From contig CAZIRF010000044.1 of assembly GCA_964541755.1 (NCBI GenBank), positions 1-24,682 of the forward strand: a stretch of 24,682 nt of DNA. Reading direction: 5' to 3'. This stretch comes from CAZIRF01 sp964541755. GTDB lineage: Bacteria; Spirochaetota; Spirochaetia; Treponematales; Breznakiellaceae. Positions 14,142 to 21,750 of the stretch are shown here, piece after piece; positions within the stretch are counted from its first letter, which is position 1, and the number at the start of each line of letters is the position of its first letter. A model generated the notes under the pieces. It was not told where the DNA came from. It worked only from the letters and a program-made list of their open reading frames with translations, and did no database searches. The translations under genes were made by a program, and so were the position numbers.

Positions 14142-17048
14142 ATGAAAAAGAAACGTTCCTTCGGCCCTGTTACCATCAGCAGTCTTTTAATTCTCCTCTT
14201 CTTGACCACACTCTCCTGCGCGACCGCCACCACAACAGACCCCCTGGGGCCCCGCGCCCTAGAGCCCATACCGCGCCGCGAGGGCATCGTCCAGGGCGTT
14301 TTCGACAACGGCCTTTCGTACGCCGTGTACCAAAACGCCGAACCGGCAAACCGCATCAGTCTGCGCCTCGTCGTGCGCGCAGGCTCGGTTCTGGAAGAAG
14401 ACGACCAGCGGGGCGTTGCCCACTTCGTCGAACACATGGCCTTCAACGGCACCGAACACTTCAAGGAAAACGAACTCATCCGCTGGGCGGAATCGGTGGG
14501 CATGGGCTTCGGGCCCGAAGTCAACGCCTACACGAGCTATGAAGAAACCGTCTACATGCTCGAAATCCCGGCCGACGATCCTGCTACCCTCGATACCGCC
14601 CTCCTCATCCTCGCCGACTGGGCCGGCCGCATCAGCTTCGACCCCGTGGAACTCGACAAGGAACGCGGGGTTGTCATCGAAGAGTGGCGCCAGGGGCGCG
14701 ATGTCAACGGCCGCATGCGCGACAAGCAGCTCCCCTTCCTTTTGGGCGACTCCCGCTTCCCGCAGCGCCTTCCCATCGGCGATCCGGAGATCATTCGCAG
14801 CATCGACCGCCAGCGGGTTGTCGACTTCTACGAGACCTGGTACCGCCCCGAGCTTATGAGCGTTATCGTCGTGGGTGATATTGAATCCGAAAAAATCGTC
14901 GAAGGTCTTGCTGCCAGCGTTGGAGCACTCCCCGCCAAAGACGGCCCCGAACTCCCCGACTACGACATTGCCCACGCGCAAAAAGCGGAGCTCCTCCACA
15001 TAAGCGATCCTGAGTTCGGCTACAGCTTCCTGCAGCTGCTCAAGCCCTCGACGTCGGTCCGTTCCACGACCATCGGCAATTTCCGGCGCAACATCGCCCG
15101 CGACCTCATCACCAACGCCTTCAACGAGCGCCTCGCTGCCCTCAAGGAAGCGGGCGGGGGCACCTACCTTGATCTGGCTGCCGGTATCTCCAAGATGCCC
15201 GGCGAGCTTGACTACGCATGGCTGGGCTTCATTCCCCAGGACAGCGCCTTTACCGAAGCCCTCCAGGGCATCCTCGCAGAGCTCGACCGTTTCGTGGCAG
15301 AGGGCCTTACGGACGATGAATTGTCCCGCGCCATCGACATCCTCCGCGCCCGCGCAGAATCCGCTGTCGCCGAAAGCGCCAAGCTCCCCTCCGGCAGGAT
15401 CGTCGCCGACCTGCAGAGCGAGTACCTCTACGGTCGTGTACCCTTTACCCCCGAAACCGCCCTTGCCCTTGGCGAAGAAGTCCTCCCGAGCATCGACGCT
15501 GCATATCTCATGAAGGAAATAGGGCTCCTCTTTGGCGATCGAATGACCCTCGCACTCCTCCAATCCCGCGAACCCAACGACCTCCTTCCCTCAAAGGATG
15601 AGATCTTCTCCACCTGGCGCGAGTGGAAGAGCGCGGCCGTCGAGACCCCCTCTGCCAAGGATCAACAAGGGGAAAACCGCCCCCTCGCGGACGCCTCCAA
15701 CGAGGCTCCCGGCAACATCGTGCGAGAACGCGTCCTCCTCGCCCCCGACGCAGGCGATGCAAGCGAGCCCGCGGCAGCCGGCCTCCCCGAAAAAATCATC
15801 GAGTGGACCCTGTCCAACGGCATGCGCGTCATCGCCATACCCACCCGCTTCAAGGACGATGAAGTCATCATGTCCGCCACGAGTTGGGGCGGCTATTCCC
15901 TCGTGGACGACGGGGACTACTATCAACTCGCCGTCGCCCGCTCGTACCGGGAACTCTCCGGCCTCAACGGCCACAGCCCCACGGCCTTGAGCCGCCTCCT
16001 CGCGGGAAAGGTCGCTAACGCCGGCATCTGGCTTACCGAAGACCAGGAGGGGCTCTGGGGCTCCTCTTCGACCGGCGACCTCGAAACCATGGTGAAGCTC
16101 CTCAATCTCCAGTTCACCGCCCCCGATTTCACCGCCAGCGCCTGGGAAAACCTCCTCGCAAGCATCAAGGCAGAAAGTGCCGCGCGCGAAGCGAACCCCA
16201 AGCAGGTCTTCAACAGGCTCCTCTCCCAAACCGTCTACCCCGACACGCCGCGCGTCCTCTACCCCAGCCTCGAGGACATCGAGCGCCTCGATGCGGCCAG
16301 GAGCGAAGAACTCCTTCGCGCGCGCTACACGAATGCCGCGGACTTCACCTTGTTCTTTGCCGGGAGTTTCGACCTTGAAGTCCTCAAGGACCTTGTCACG
16401 ACTTGGTTCGCGGGCCTTCCGGGAAGCGGCGAGCGGGAAGAAGCGCTGGGCACATATCCCGCCTTCCCCAAGGGCGTTCAACGCAAAAAGCTCGCCCAAG
16501 GCGAGATCGAGCAGAGCATTGTCTATCTTGCCACGGGCGGCTCCATCCCCATGGCAGAGGGCGACGAGGAACTCATCACCCCCTTTGCCGGCCTCTTGGA
16601 CATGCGCCTTCGCAACCGCATTCGCGAAGACCTGGGCGCTACCTACCATGTCTCGGTCAATGGCACCATCAACTGGTACCCGGCGCAGAGCCATATATTC
16701 GAATTTTCCTTTGGATGCGAGCCAGGCCGCGAGGAGGAACTCATCGCCAGCGTCCTCGAGGTGGCGGAAGGGGTCATCAAGGACGGGCCCAGCGAGAGCG
16801 AAATCGAGACCCTGCGCGAACAGCGCCGCCGCAGTCTCGAAACCGACCGCCGTACCAACCGCTACTGGCTCGACGAGGTCATGAACGAGTACAAGTTCGA
16901 CCGCCCACTCTCGCGCGTGGCCAATGAGGAACGTCTCCTTACACCCATAAGCGTAGAAAAACTCCAGGACTTTGCCCGCCGTTACCTCCAATTGGAGAAC
17001 CGGGTGGAAGCCATCCTCACCGGTGGGGAAACGCCTGTCCAAGAGTAA
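14142..17048 (+). CDS. Lipoprotein M16 family zinc metallopeptidase (pitrilysin/PqqL-like)
   Basis: A 968-residue protein. It starts with a basic n-region, a hydrophobic stretch and the lipobox LTTLSC (Cys26), so it is probably a lipoprotein on the outer face of the cell envelope. The inverted zinc motif HFVEH (His94, Glu97, His98) and the distal ligand in ERGVVIEEW (about Glu181) mark an active M16 domain. The second half (from about residue 545) repeats the fold but has no HxxEH; in M16 enzymes such halves close the peptide chamber. The family degrades unstructured peptides, and PqqL-like members act in the periplasm. ATG 14142 is preferred over ATG 14118 because AAAGGA sits 7-8 nt upstream and the signal sequence then has normal length. 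It follows the permease gene closely. Confidence 0.9.
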   Translation: MKKKRSFGPVTISSLLILLFLTTLSCATATTTDPLGPRALEPIPRREGIVQGVFDNGLSYAVYQNAEPANRISLRLVVRAGSVLEEDDQRGVAHFVEHMAFNGTEHFKENELIRWAESVGMGFGPEVNAYTSYEETVYMLEIPADDPATLDTALLILADWAGRISFDPVELDKERGVVIEEWRQGRDVNGRMRDKQLPFLLGDSRFPQRLPIGDPEIIRSIDRQRVVDFYETWYRPELMSVIVVGDIESEKIVEGLAASVGALPAKDGPELPDYDIAHAQKAELLHISDPEFGYSFLQLLKPSTSVRSTTIGNFRRNIARDLITNAFNERLAALKEAGGGTYLDLAAGISKMPGELDYAWLGFIPQDSAFTEALQGILAELDRFVAEGLTDDELSRAIDILRARAESAVAESAKLPSGRIVADLQSEYLYGRVPFTPETALALGEEVLPSIDAAYLMKEIGLLFGDRMTLALLQSREPNDLLPSKDEIFSTWREWKSAAVETPSAKDQQGENRPLADASNEAPGNIVRERVLLAPDAGDASEPAAAGLPEKIIEWTLSNGMRVIAIPTRFKDDEVIMSATSWGGYSLVDDGDYYQLAVARSYRELSGLNGHSPTALSRLLAGKVANAGIWLTEDQEGLWGSSSTGDLETMVKLLNLQFTAPDFTASAWENLLASIKAESAAREANPKQVFNRLLSQTVYPDTPRVLYPSLEDIERLDAARSEELLRARYTNAADFTLFFAGSFDLEVLKDLVTTWFAGLPGSGEREEALGTYPAFPKGVQRKKLAQGEIEQSIVYLATGGSIPMAEGDEELITPFAGLLDMRLRNRIREDLGATYHVSVNGTINWYPAQSHIFEFSFGCEPGREEELIASVLEVAEGVIKDGPSESEIETLREQRRRSLETDRRTNRYWLDEVMNEYKFDRPLSRVANEERLLTPISVEKLQDFARRYLQLENRVEAILTGGETPVQE

Positions 17049-17059
17049 GTCGTCAGAAG

Positions 17060-17079
17060 GAGGGGGAAGTCTCCCCCTC
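17060..17079. terminator. Hairpin after the M16 gene (possible terminator without T-run)
   Basis: GAGGGGGA (17060-17067) and TCCCCCTC (17072-17079) form a perfect 8-bp stem with a 4-nt loop, 11 nt after the M16 stop codon. No T-run follows, so it could stop transcription only weakly or serve as an mRNA 3' stabiliser. Confidence 0.5.
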
Positions 17080-17098
17080 GCGCGATCTTCCGTCGGCA

Positions 17099-17130
17099 GG
17101 CCCGGGGGCGCCAGGTGGCCCCCCCGGGCC
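17099..17130. repeat. Very GC-rich hairpin 2 in the M16-diguanylate cyclase gap
   Basis: GGCCCGGGGG (17099-17108) pairs with CCCCCGGGCC (17121-17130). Inside, after one C/C mismatch, GCC pairs with GGC around an AGGT loop. The result is a 13-bp stem that is almost entirely G-C. Not followed by T residues. Confidence 0.6.
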
Positions 17131-17142
17131 GCGGACCCCGAT

Positions 17143-17165
17143 GCGCGGGCCCTGCGGGCCCGCGC
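17143..17165. repeat. Very GC-rich hairpin 3 in the M16-diguanylate cyclase gap
   Basis: GCGCGGGCCC (17143-17152) and GGGCCCGCGC (17156-17165) form a perfect 10-bp stem with a TGC loop, 12 nt after the previous hairpin. Both arms consist only of G and C. Confidence 0.6.
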
Positions 17166-17229
17166 CCCTGTCCAACCCGTGCCGCCGGCGATATCGCGCT
17201 ACCCCCTCGGGAAAGACTCCTGCGAACTG

Positions 17230-17258
17230 TTGCGCCCCGGCCCCCCGGCTACTATGCT
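17230..17258 (+). promoter_or_regulatory. Candidate promoter of the diguanylate cyclase, leaderless geometry
   Basis: TTGCGC (17230-17235), exactly 17 nt, then TATGCT (17253-17258). Nine nt separate the -10-like element from the ATG at 17268, so the mRNA would have almost no leader. The preceding bases contain only a weak AGG. Confidence 0.45.
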
Positions 17259-17267
17259 GTAGGCAAC

Positions 17268-18659
17268 ATGAAGAAGTCCTTTCGCGCCATACGCCTCATG
17301 GTGAGCTTCCTGGTCGTCGCCATCGCGGCCTCTGCCTGGTTCCTCCTCTACCAGCCCAATCGCAATGCCATCCGCGACCTCCTCGTCGACAAGGCAGTCA
17401 TGGAAGCGGGCGCCCGCGCGGAGACCGTCCTCGCCCTCGTTGATCGCTGTCGCGAGGGGGCCGAGAGCCTCTCGAGCCGCACCATGCTGCGCCGCGCCAT
17501 GCGCGCCTACCGCGATGGCACCCAAAGCTTTGAGGAGGCGGCCCTCTTCCACCTGGGGCTCTACGATGACGGGGCCCGGGTTCTCGCCTGGCTCTCCGGG
17601 GTCGAGCGCCACATGGACGGAAAGGTGATGGCCCGCTATGGCGACAGCCTCGATGCCGACCACAGTTGCGAGAACAAGGGCAGCGAATTTGCGCTCCATT
17701 TTCACTTTGTCCCGCGCAGCGGCTTCCTGATGGAAGAGGAAGTTCCCTGTGCAGACTCCCTGCGTGTCGTCTCGCCCATTATCGACAACGGGCTTCTCCT
17801 GGGGCACGACTGCGTTTGCTACCACCTCGAGGAGGCCCTCGCTGCGGTTCGCGGCGGCCACTGGGATCTCGCCATCATCCCGCAGAGCCAGAGCAGGGCC
17901 CTTATAGACTCGAGTTCCGCGTATTACACGGGCCGCTCGCCCACACTCTTCCACCGCGGGGATGTTATCGGCGTTACCTACGACATACCCGGCAGCGACA
18001 GCGCTGTCGTTGTACGGGCCTCCTACAATGAGCTCTTCGAGGAGGGCTTTTCACTCAGCCGTGCCACCCTTCTTCGTTTCATGGCCGTTCTCATCGCCCT
18101 TCTGGCCGCATCCAACATCTTCGTCGTTGTCGTGCTGCATAGGCTTCTGTCCCGGCTCCAGGCAAGCCGCGACTCCTGGCGCGAAGATGCCCTGCGAGAC
18201 AGCCTCACCGGGCTCTACTCGCGCCGCTCCCTCGAGTTCTGGATAGACCATGAGCTTCCCCACGAAAAGGCCGCCATTGCCGTGGTCATGATTGACCTGG
18301 ACGGCTTCAAGGACATCAACGACCGGCAGGGCCACGAAGCCGGCGACCGCATCCTCGTCGATATCGCCCGCCTGCTCAAAGCCGTCCTGCGTACCGAGGA
18401 CCTCGCCATCCGCCACGGCGGCGACGAGTTCCTCCTGCTCTTGGGAAAGAGCGACGATGCAATTACCAGGAGTGTTATGGCACGCCTCGAGGAGACCCTT
18501 GCCGCCACCCTCTGTGCCAACACGGTCTTGCGTATATCCTGGGGTTTCACCCTCCTTGAGCCCCCTGCCGCACGCAGCGAATTCGAGGCGGCCCTCCGCG
18601 ATGCCGACGCCGCCATGTACCGCATGAAGAACTCTCACCGAAAGGGGCGACGGGAGTAG
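17268..18659 (+). CDS. Membrane-bound diguanylate cyclase (GGDEF) with periplasmic sensor region
   Basis: A 463-residue protein with a first membrane helix at about 10-28, a periplasmic region of about 240 residues, a second helix at about 268-292 and a C-terminal GGDEF domain. The active site is complete: Asp343 and Asn351 (IDLDGFKDIND) and GGDEF at 384-388. RTED at 375-378 lies five residues before GGDEF, the usual place of the inhibitory I-site RxxD. It should therefore make c-di-GMP from two GTP under product feedback control. The periplasmic region has several cysteines (DRCREG, DHSCEN, VPCADS, HDCVCYH) and could be a Cache-like or redox/ligand sensor; I cannot assign it. ATG 17268 gives a normal signal-anchor. 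The frame is open upstream, but that part covers the GC-rich hairpins and looks non-coding. It converges on the AraC gene. Confidence 0.9.
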   Translation: MKKSFRAIRLMVSFLVVAIAASAWFLLYQPNRNAIRDLLVDKAVMEAGARAETVLALVDRCREGAESLSSRTMLRRAMRAYRDGTQSFEEAALFHLGLYDDGARVLAWLSGVERHMDGKVMARYGDSLDADHSCENKGSEFALHFHFVPRSGFLMEEEVPCADSLRVVSPIIDNGLLLGHDCVCYHLEEALAAVRGGHWDLAIIPQSQSRALIDSSSAYYTGRSPTLFHRGDVIGVTYDIPGSDSAVVVRASYNELFEEGFSLSRATLLRFMAVLIALLAASNIFVVVVLHRLLSRLQASRDSWREDALRDSLTGLYSRRSLEFWIDHELPHEKAAIAVVMIDLDGFKDINDRQGHEAGDRILVDIARLLKAVLRTEDLAIRHGGDEFLLLLGKSDDAITRSVMARLEETLAATLCANTVLRISWGFTLLEPPAARSEFEAALRDADAAMYRMKNSHRKGRRE

Positions 18660-18734
18660 GGGTATCGGGAATACCGTGAAATTTGACGGTTGAGCAATTT
18701 ATCAGCAAATAATGATTGTCCCGAGAGGTTCCCA

Positions 18735-19604
18735 TCACCATGCTTTATTATCTTTACAGACTTCGCCCGCCTGCTTTGCGAAGCCCGGGGGGTGCCTCCG
18801 AGCTTCGCGGGGTGATTCATGCAGGTACTTGGTATATGCCCGGTAAAAGGCGGAGTAATCGCAAAAGCCAACGGCCGTACAGGCCTCTTGGGTGCCCATT
18901 CCATTGCGAAGCAGGTCCTTGGCCGCGGTCAGTCGTTTTCTCAAAATGTACTCCCAGGGGGAAGAGCCGACAGACTGTTTGAAAAGCCTTCCAAACTGCG
19001 AGACGCTCAGATTGAAATATTCCGCAATGGACGAAACAGAGATTTCTTCGAACAGATGATGATTGATGTAGTGGATGCTGCGCTCTGCCAGGGTCGATGG
19101 CTTGTGAAGGGAAGCGCTTCTATCCGAATATGCGCGATGGATCAGGAAAATGAGCAGGGGCAGATGGGTGTGTATCGAAATGGTTTTATCATAGGCCTCC
19201 TTGGGCGCTGTCATTTGAACGAGGAGTTTCTTTATCAGGGACATATCAAGATCGGGTTCTGCAAACAGGTTGTCTTTGCCCAGCGGGCGGTCGAGGAAGG
19301 GTTTCATCAGTCGGTTTTGCGTATCGAATGAAGAAAGCCAGGTGATGGGAAAGTTGATCGCATAGCGTTCATAGCGCCTGCTTTCAAGGATTCTGGCCGC
19401 ATGCGACTCTGCAGGGCGCATGATGAGCAAGCTGTTTTCGTCTAGGGGATAGCGTGAACCCTCCACCAGATACTCGACATTACCGGAAATGAAAAAGTAT
19501 ATCTCGCAGCGATTGTGGATATGCATGGTTGAGTTTGTGGGGTCGGGATTTTCGTCGATCGCGTGACGGATGTATATGTCGCCTGCATTGAATTCGTTCA
19601 ACAT
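18735..19604 (-). CDS. AraC family transcriptional regulator with N-terminal cupin domain
   Basis: A 289-residue regulator. The N-terminal cupin shows MHIHNRCEIYFFISGNV and RYPLDENSLLIMRPAESH, the usual sugar-sensing AraC pattern. The C-terminal ~100 residues are the double helix-turn-helix: ISVSSIAEYFNLSVSQFGRLFKQSVGSSPWEYI, then RLTAAKDLLRNGMGTQEACTAVGFCDYSAFYRAYTKYLHESPREAR. It probably activates the divergent isomerase/dehydrogenase genes in response to their sugar. The frame stays open upstream to a TTG at 19679, but those 25 residues are odd (LHCHCHFK) and the cupin starts properly at ATG 19604. No Shine-Dalgarno precedes 19604; TACAAT ends 7 nt before it, pointing to a leaderless mRNA. 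Confidence 0.87.
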   Translation of the reverse strand: MLNEFNAGDIYIRHAIDENPDPTNSTMHIHNRCEIYFFISGNVEYLVEGSRYPLDENSLLIMRPAESHAARILESRRYERYAINFPITWLSSFDTQNRLMKPFLDRPLGKDNLFAEPDLDMSLIKKLLVQMTAPKEAYDKTISIHTHLPLLIFLIHRAYSDRSASLHKPSTLAERSIHYINHHLFEEISVSSIAEYFNLSVSQFGRLFKQSVGSSPWEYILRKRLTAAKDLLRNGMGTQEACTAVGFCDYSAFYRAYTKYLHESPREARRHPPGFAKQAGEVCKDNKAW

Positions 19605-19611
19605 CGGCAAA

Positions 19612-19640
19612 ATTGTATCCCGATATGCTTTAATATGCAA
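19612..19640 (-). promoter_or_regulatory. Candidate promoter of the AraC regulator gene, leaderless geometry
   Basis: On the reverse strand TTGCAT (19635-19640), a 17-nt spacer, then TACAAT (19612-19617), 7 nt before ATG 19604. A second possibility, TTGCCA with TTATAT further upstream, would give a normal leader of about 40 nt. An inverted repeat GCAAT-ATAA-ATTGC (19637-19650) overlaps this region and could be a regulator site. Confidence 0.4.
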
Positions 19641-19696
19641 TATAAATTGCTTGAAATGACAATGGCAATGTAGAAACAAGCATGTTACCGTCCTTG

Positions 19697-19708
19697 ACAG
19701 GATCCTGT
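19697..19708. promoter_or_regulatory. 12-bp perfect palindrome upstream of the isomerase gene (candidate operator)
   Basis: ACAGGATCCTGT is an uninterrupted palindrome directly before the Shine-Dalgarno of the isomerase gene, between it and the divergent AraC gene. It overlaps a TTGACA. It could be an operator or form a small mRNA hairpin near the ribosome site. AraC proteins mostly bind direct repeats, so the binder may be a different protein. Confidence 0.4.
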
Positions 19709-19721
19709 AAGGAGGTAGTGC

Positions 19722-20546
19722 ATGAAATTCACCTTGGCAGCCTTTGCCGATGAAGCGGATGCATCAATCGATGGCCAAATAGCGGCCATGACGGAAAACG
19801 AGATCTCTTTGCTTGAGATACGTGGTGTTGACGGGCAGAACATAGCCGACATCAGCGTTCAAAAGGCCAAAGAGATACGCAGCAGGCTCTCTGCGCACGG
19901 TATCGGCGTATGGTCAATTGGCTCCCCGTACGGGAAAATCGGTATTGGCGATGATTTTGCCGCTCATTTGGATTCGTACAAGCGGGGCCTGGAAACAGCC
20001 GACATTCTGGGTGCGGGGCATATTCGCCTCTTCAGTTTTTATGTCCCCGATGATGAAAAGGAACAGTACAAAAACAAGGTAATGGAGCAGCTTGCATGTT
20101 TTGTGGAGGCCGCAGAAGGATCCGGCATCGTACTCTGCCATGAAAATGAAAAAGGCATTTACGGCGACAATGCCGCAGGCTGTGAAGAGATCCATCAGCA
20201 AGTTCCTTCCTTGAAGGCCGTCTTTGATCCGGCCAATTTCATTCAATGCGGGCAGGACACCCTCGAAGCATGGGAAAAGCTTGGCCCCTATGTTGAATAC
20301 CTGCACATAAAGGATGCCCTCGCAAACGGTAAGGTGGTGCCGGCGGGAAAGGGTATCGGCAATATTCCATACCTTCTTGGCAAGTACGAGGGGCGGGTTC
20401 TTTCTCTGGAACCGCATCTTGCTGTTTTTGAAGGCTTTGATGTGCTTGAAGGGGATCACAAAACATTGGTGGATGAATACTCATACCCCTCTTCCAGGGC
20501 GGCCTTTGATGCGAGCGCACAGGCCTTGAAAGCATTGATCGGGTAA
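19722..20546 (+). CDS. Sugar phosphate isomerase/epimerase (AP endonuclease 2-like TIM barrel)
   Basis: A 274-residue protein of the xylose-isomerase-like TIM barrel superfamily. Expected metal-site residues are present in order: Glu141 (CHENEKGIYGD), Asp169 (VFDPANF), His195 (YLHIKDA) and Glu230 (LSLEPH). HENEKGIYGD is very typical of the subgroup found next to Gfo/Idh dehydrogenases. Members isomerise or epimerise keto-sugars, inosose intermediates or sugar phosphates; the substrate is unknown here. Start ATG 19722 has a very strong TAAGGAGG 6 nt upstream. The following dehydrogenase starts 10 nt after the stop, so the two form an operon, probably under control of the divergent AraC regulator. 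Base composition is lower in G+C than in the genes to the left. Confidence 0.87.
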   Translation: MKFTLAAFADEADASIDGQIAAMTENEISLLEIRGVDGQNIADISVQKAKEIRSRLSAHGIGVWSIGSPYGKIGIGDDFAAHLDSYKRGLETADILGAGHIRLFSFYVPDDEKEQYKNKVMEQLACFVEAAEGSGIVLCHENEKGIYGDNAAGCEEIHQQVPSLKAVFDPANFIQCGQDTLEAWEKLGPYVEYLHIKDALANGKVVPAGKGIGNIPYLLGKYEGRVLSLEPHLAVFEGFDVLEGDHKTLVDEYSYPSSRAAFDASAQALKALIG

Positions 20547-20556
20547 GGGGATGGAT

Positions 20557-21669
20557 ATGGAAAAGATACGACTGGGCATTGTGGGTATGGGGAACATGGG
20601 AAAGGGGCACTGCCAACATGTTCTGGATGGAAAGTGTCCTTCGGTAACTGTCACCGCAATCTGCGATACCAACCCGGAGAAGCTCACGGGCAAAGAAGGT
20701 ATTGCCTCTTTTACCGATTCCAATGAAATGATGGACAGCGGGCTTGTCGATGCGCTGCTTATCGTGGTGCCCCACTACAGCCACCCGGCGATTGCGATTG
20801 AAGCCTTCAAGCGCGGCCTGCACGTTCTGGTAGAAAAGCCCGCCGGCGTATATGCACGCCAGGTCCGGGAGATGAACGATGCTGCTGCCAAGGCAGGTGT
20901 CAAATTCGGCATCATGTTCAATCAACGGACAAACCCTGTATATGCGCGGGCACGGGAGATCGTTCAAAGCGGACAGCTTGGCCAGTTGAAGCGCCTCGTA
21001 TGGATAATAACAAACTGGTATCGCACCCAGGCATACTACAATTCTGGCAGCTGGCGGGCCAGCTGGAAGGGGGAGGGAGGCGGTGTGCTTTTGAATCAGG
21101 CCCCACACAACCTCGATCTCTGGCAGTGGATCTTCGGCATGCCCAAAAGAGTGCGCGCCTTCTGTTATGCGGGGAAGTATCACAATATTGCTGTTGAGGA
21201 TGATGTCACCATTTTTGGCGAGTACGATAACGGGGCTACGGCGACCTTCATTACGACAACGGGAGAGGCCCCCGGTACCAATCGTCTGGAAATATCCGGC
21301 GACAGGGGGAAGCTTGTCATTGAAGATGGAAAGCTCAAGTGGTGGAAACTCGCCCGTTCCGAACGCGAATTCTGTTTCACCGCAAAAGAAGGTTTTATTA
21401 CCACGGAGACTGCCTATGAGGAATTTTCCGCAGGGGAACCCAATGGCCATGTGGCCGTTCTGGAGGCCTTTGCACAGTCAATTCTCCATGGAACGGACCC
21501 GATCGCCAAGGGCGAAGAGGGGCTCAATTCCCTCTCCATTTCCAATGCGGCATATCTGTCCTCATGGACCGATGACTGGGCGCATATTCCAACGGATGAG
21601 GCACTCTTTGAAAGGCATTTGGATGAGTTATGTCAAAAGGAAAAGGACCAGCCCCCAAAAAAAGTGTGA
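20557..21669 (+). CDS. Gfo/Idh/MocA family NAD(P)-dependent sugar dehydrogenase
   Basis: A 370-residue oxidoreductase. The N-terminal Rossmann fold has GIVGMGNMGKGH (7-18), then VVPHYSHP and the family hallmark EKP (93-95). The C-terminal substrate domain contains GGGVLLNQAPHNLDLWQW, with His184 and Asp187 at the usual catalytic site. It oxidises or reduces a hydroxyl of a sugar or cyclitol using NAD(P). Two ATGs lie 6 nt apart; AAGGGG (20545-20550) touches the first and is 6 nt from the second, so ATG 20557 is chosen. With the isomerase it suggests a short oxidation-isomerisation route for an unusual sugar. No transporter or kinase for that sugar is in the window. Confidence 0.9.
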   Translation: MEKIRLGIVGMGNMGKGHCQHVLDGKCPSVTVTAICDTNPEKLTGKEGIASFTDSNEMMDSGLVDALLIVVPHYSHPAIAIEAFKRGLHVLVEKPAGVYARQVREMNDAAAKAGVKFGIMFNQRTNPVYARAREIVQSGQLGQLKRLVWIITNWYRTQAYYNSGSWRASWKGEGGGVLLNQAPHNLDLWQWIFGMPKRVRAFCYAGKYHNIAVEDDVTIFGEYDNGATATFITTTGEAPGTNRLEISGDRGKLVIEDGKLKWWKLARSEREFCFTAKEGFITTETAYEEFSAGEPNGHVAVLEAFAQSILHGTDPIAKGEEGLNSLSISNAAYLSSWTDDWAHIPTDEALFERHLDELCQKEKDQPPKKV

Positions 21670-21731
21670 CCGCTCCCGGGGAGGATCTTGCCACACTCGG
21701 CGAGCGGTGGAAAGTAAGATGGTAAACGTAT

Positions 21732-21750
21732 CCCCCGCTGTGTGCGGGGG
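21732..21750. terminator. Hairpin between the convergent dehydrogenase and thioredoxin genes, probable bidirectional terminator
   Basis: CCCCCGC (21732-21738), loop TGTGT, GCGGGGG (21744-21750): a perfect 7-bp G-C stem located 9 nt after the thioredoxin stop and about 60 nt after the dehydrogenase stop. On the reverse strand it is followed by ATACGTTT, a weak T-rich tail. Its form resembles a type I-E CRISPR repeat, but it is single. Confidence 0.5.

Noticed and set aside
14259..17042. Two long reverse frames (434 and 483 codons) opposite the M16 peptidase
   Set aside because: They mirror the third-position G/C bias of the peptidase gene. The forward protein has an intact signal sequence, lipobox and HxxEH.
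17049..17267. N-terminal extension of the diguanylate cyclase through the hairpin region
   Set aside because: The frame is open from 17115, but the translation is Pro/Gly/Arg-rich noise from GC palindromes, and ATG 17268 begins a normal membrane anchor.
19605..19679. A 25-residue N-terminal extension of the AraC protein from a TTG start
   Set aside because: The added residues are unlike any cupin N-terminus. ATG 19604 gives the family start, and the region contains the promoter-like hexamers.
20239..21450. A 403-codon reverse frame over the isomerase and dehydrogenase genes
   Set aside because: It spans two well-supported forward genes, has no family motif and no ribosome site at its start.
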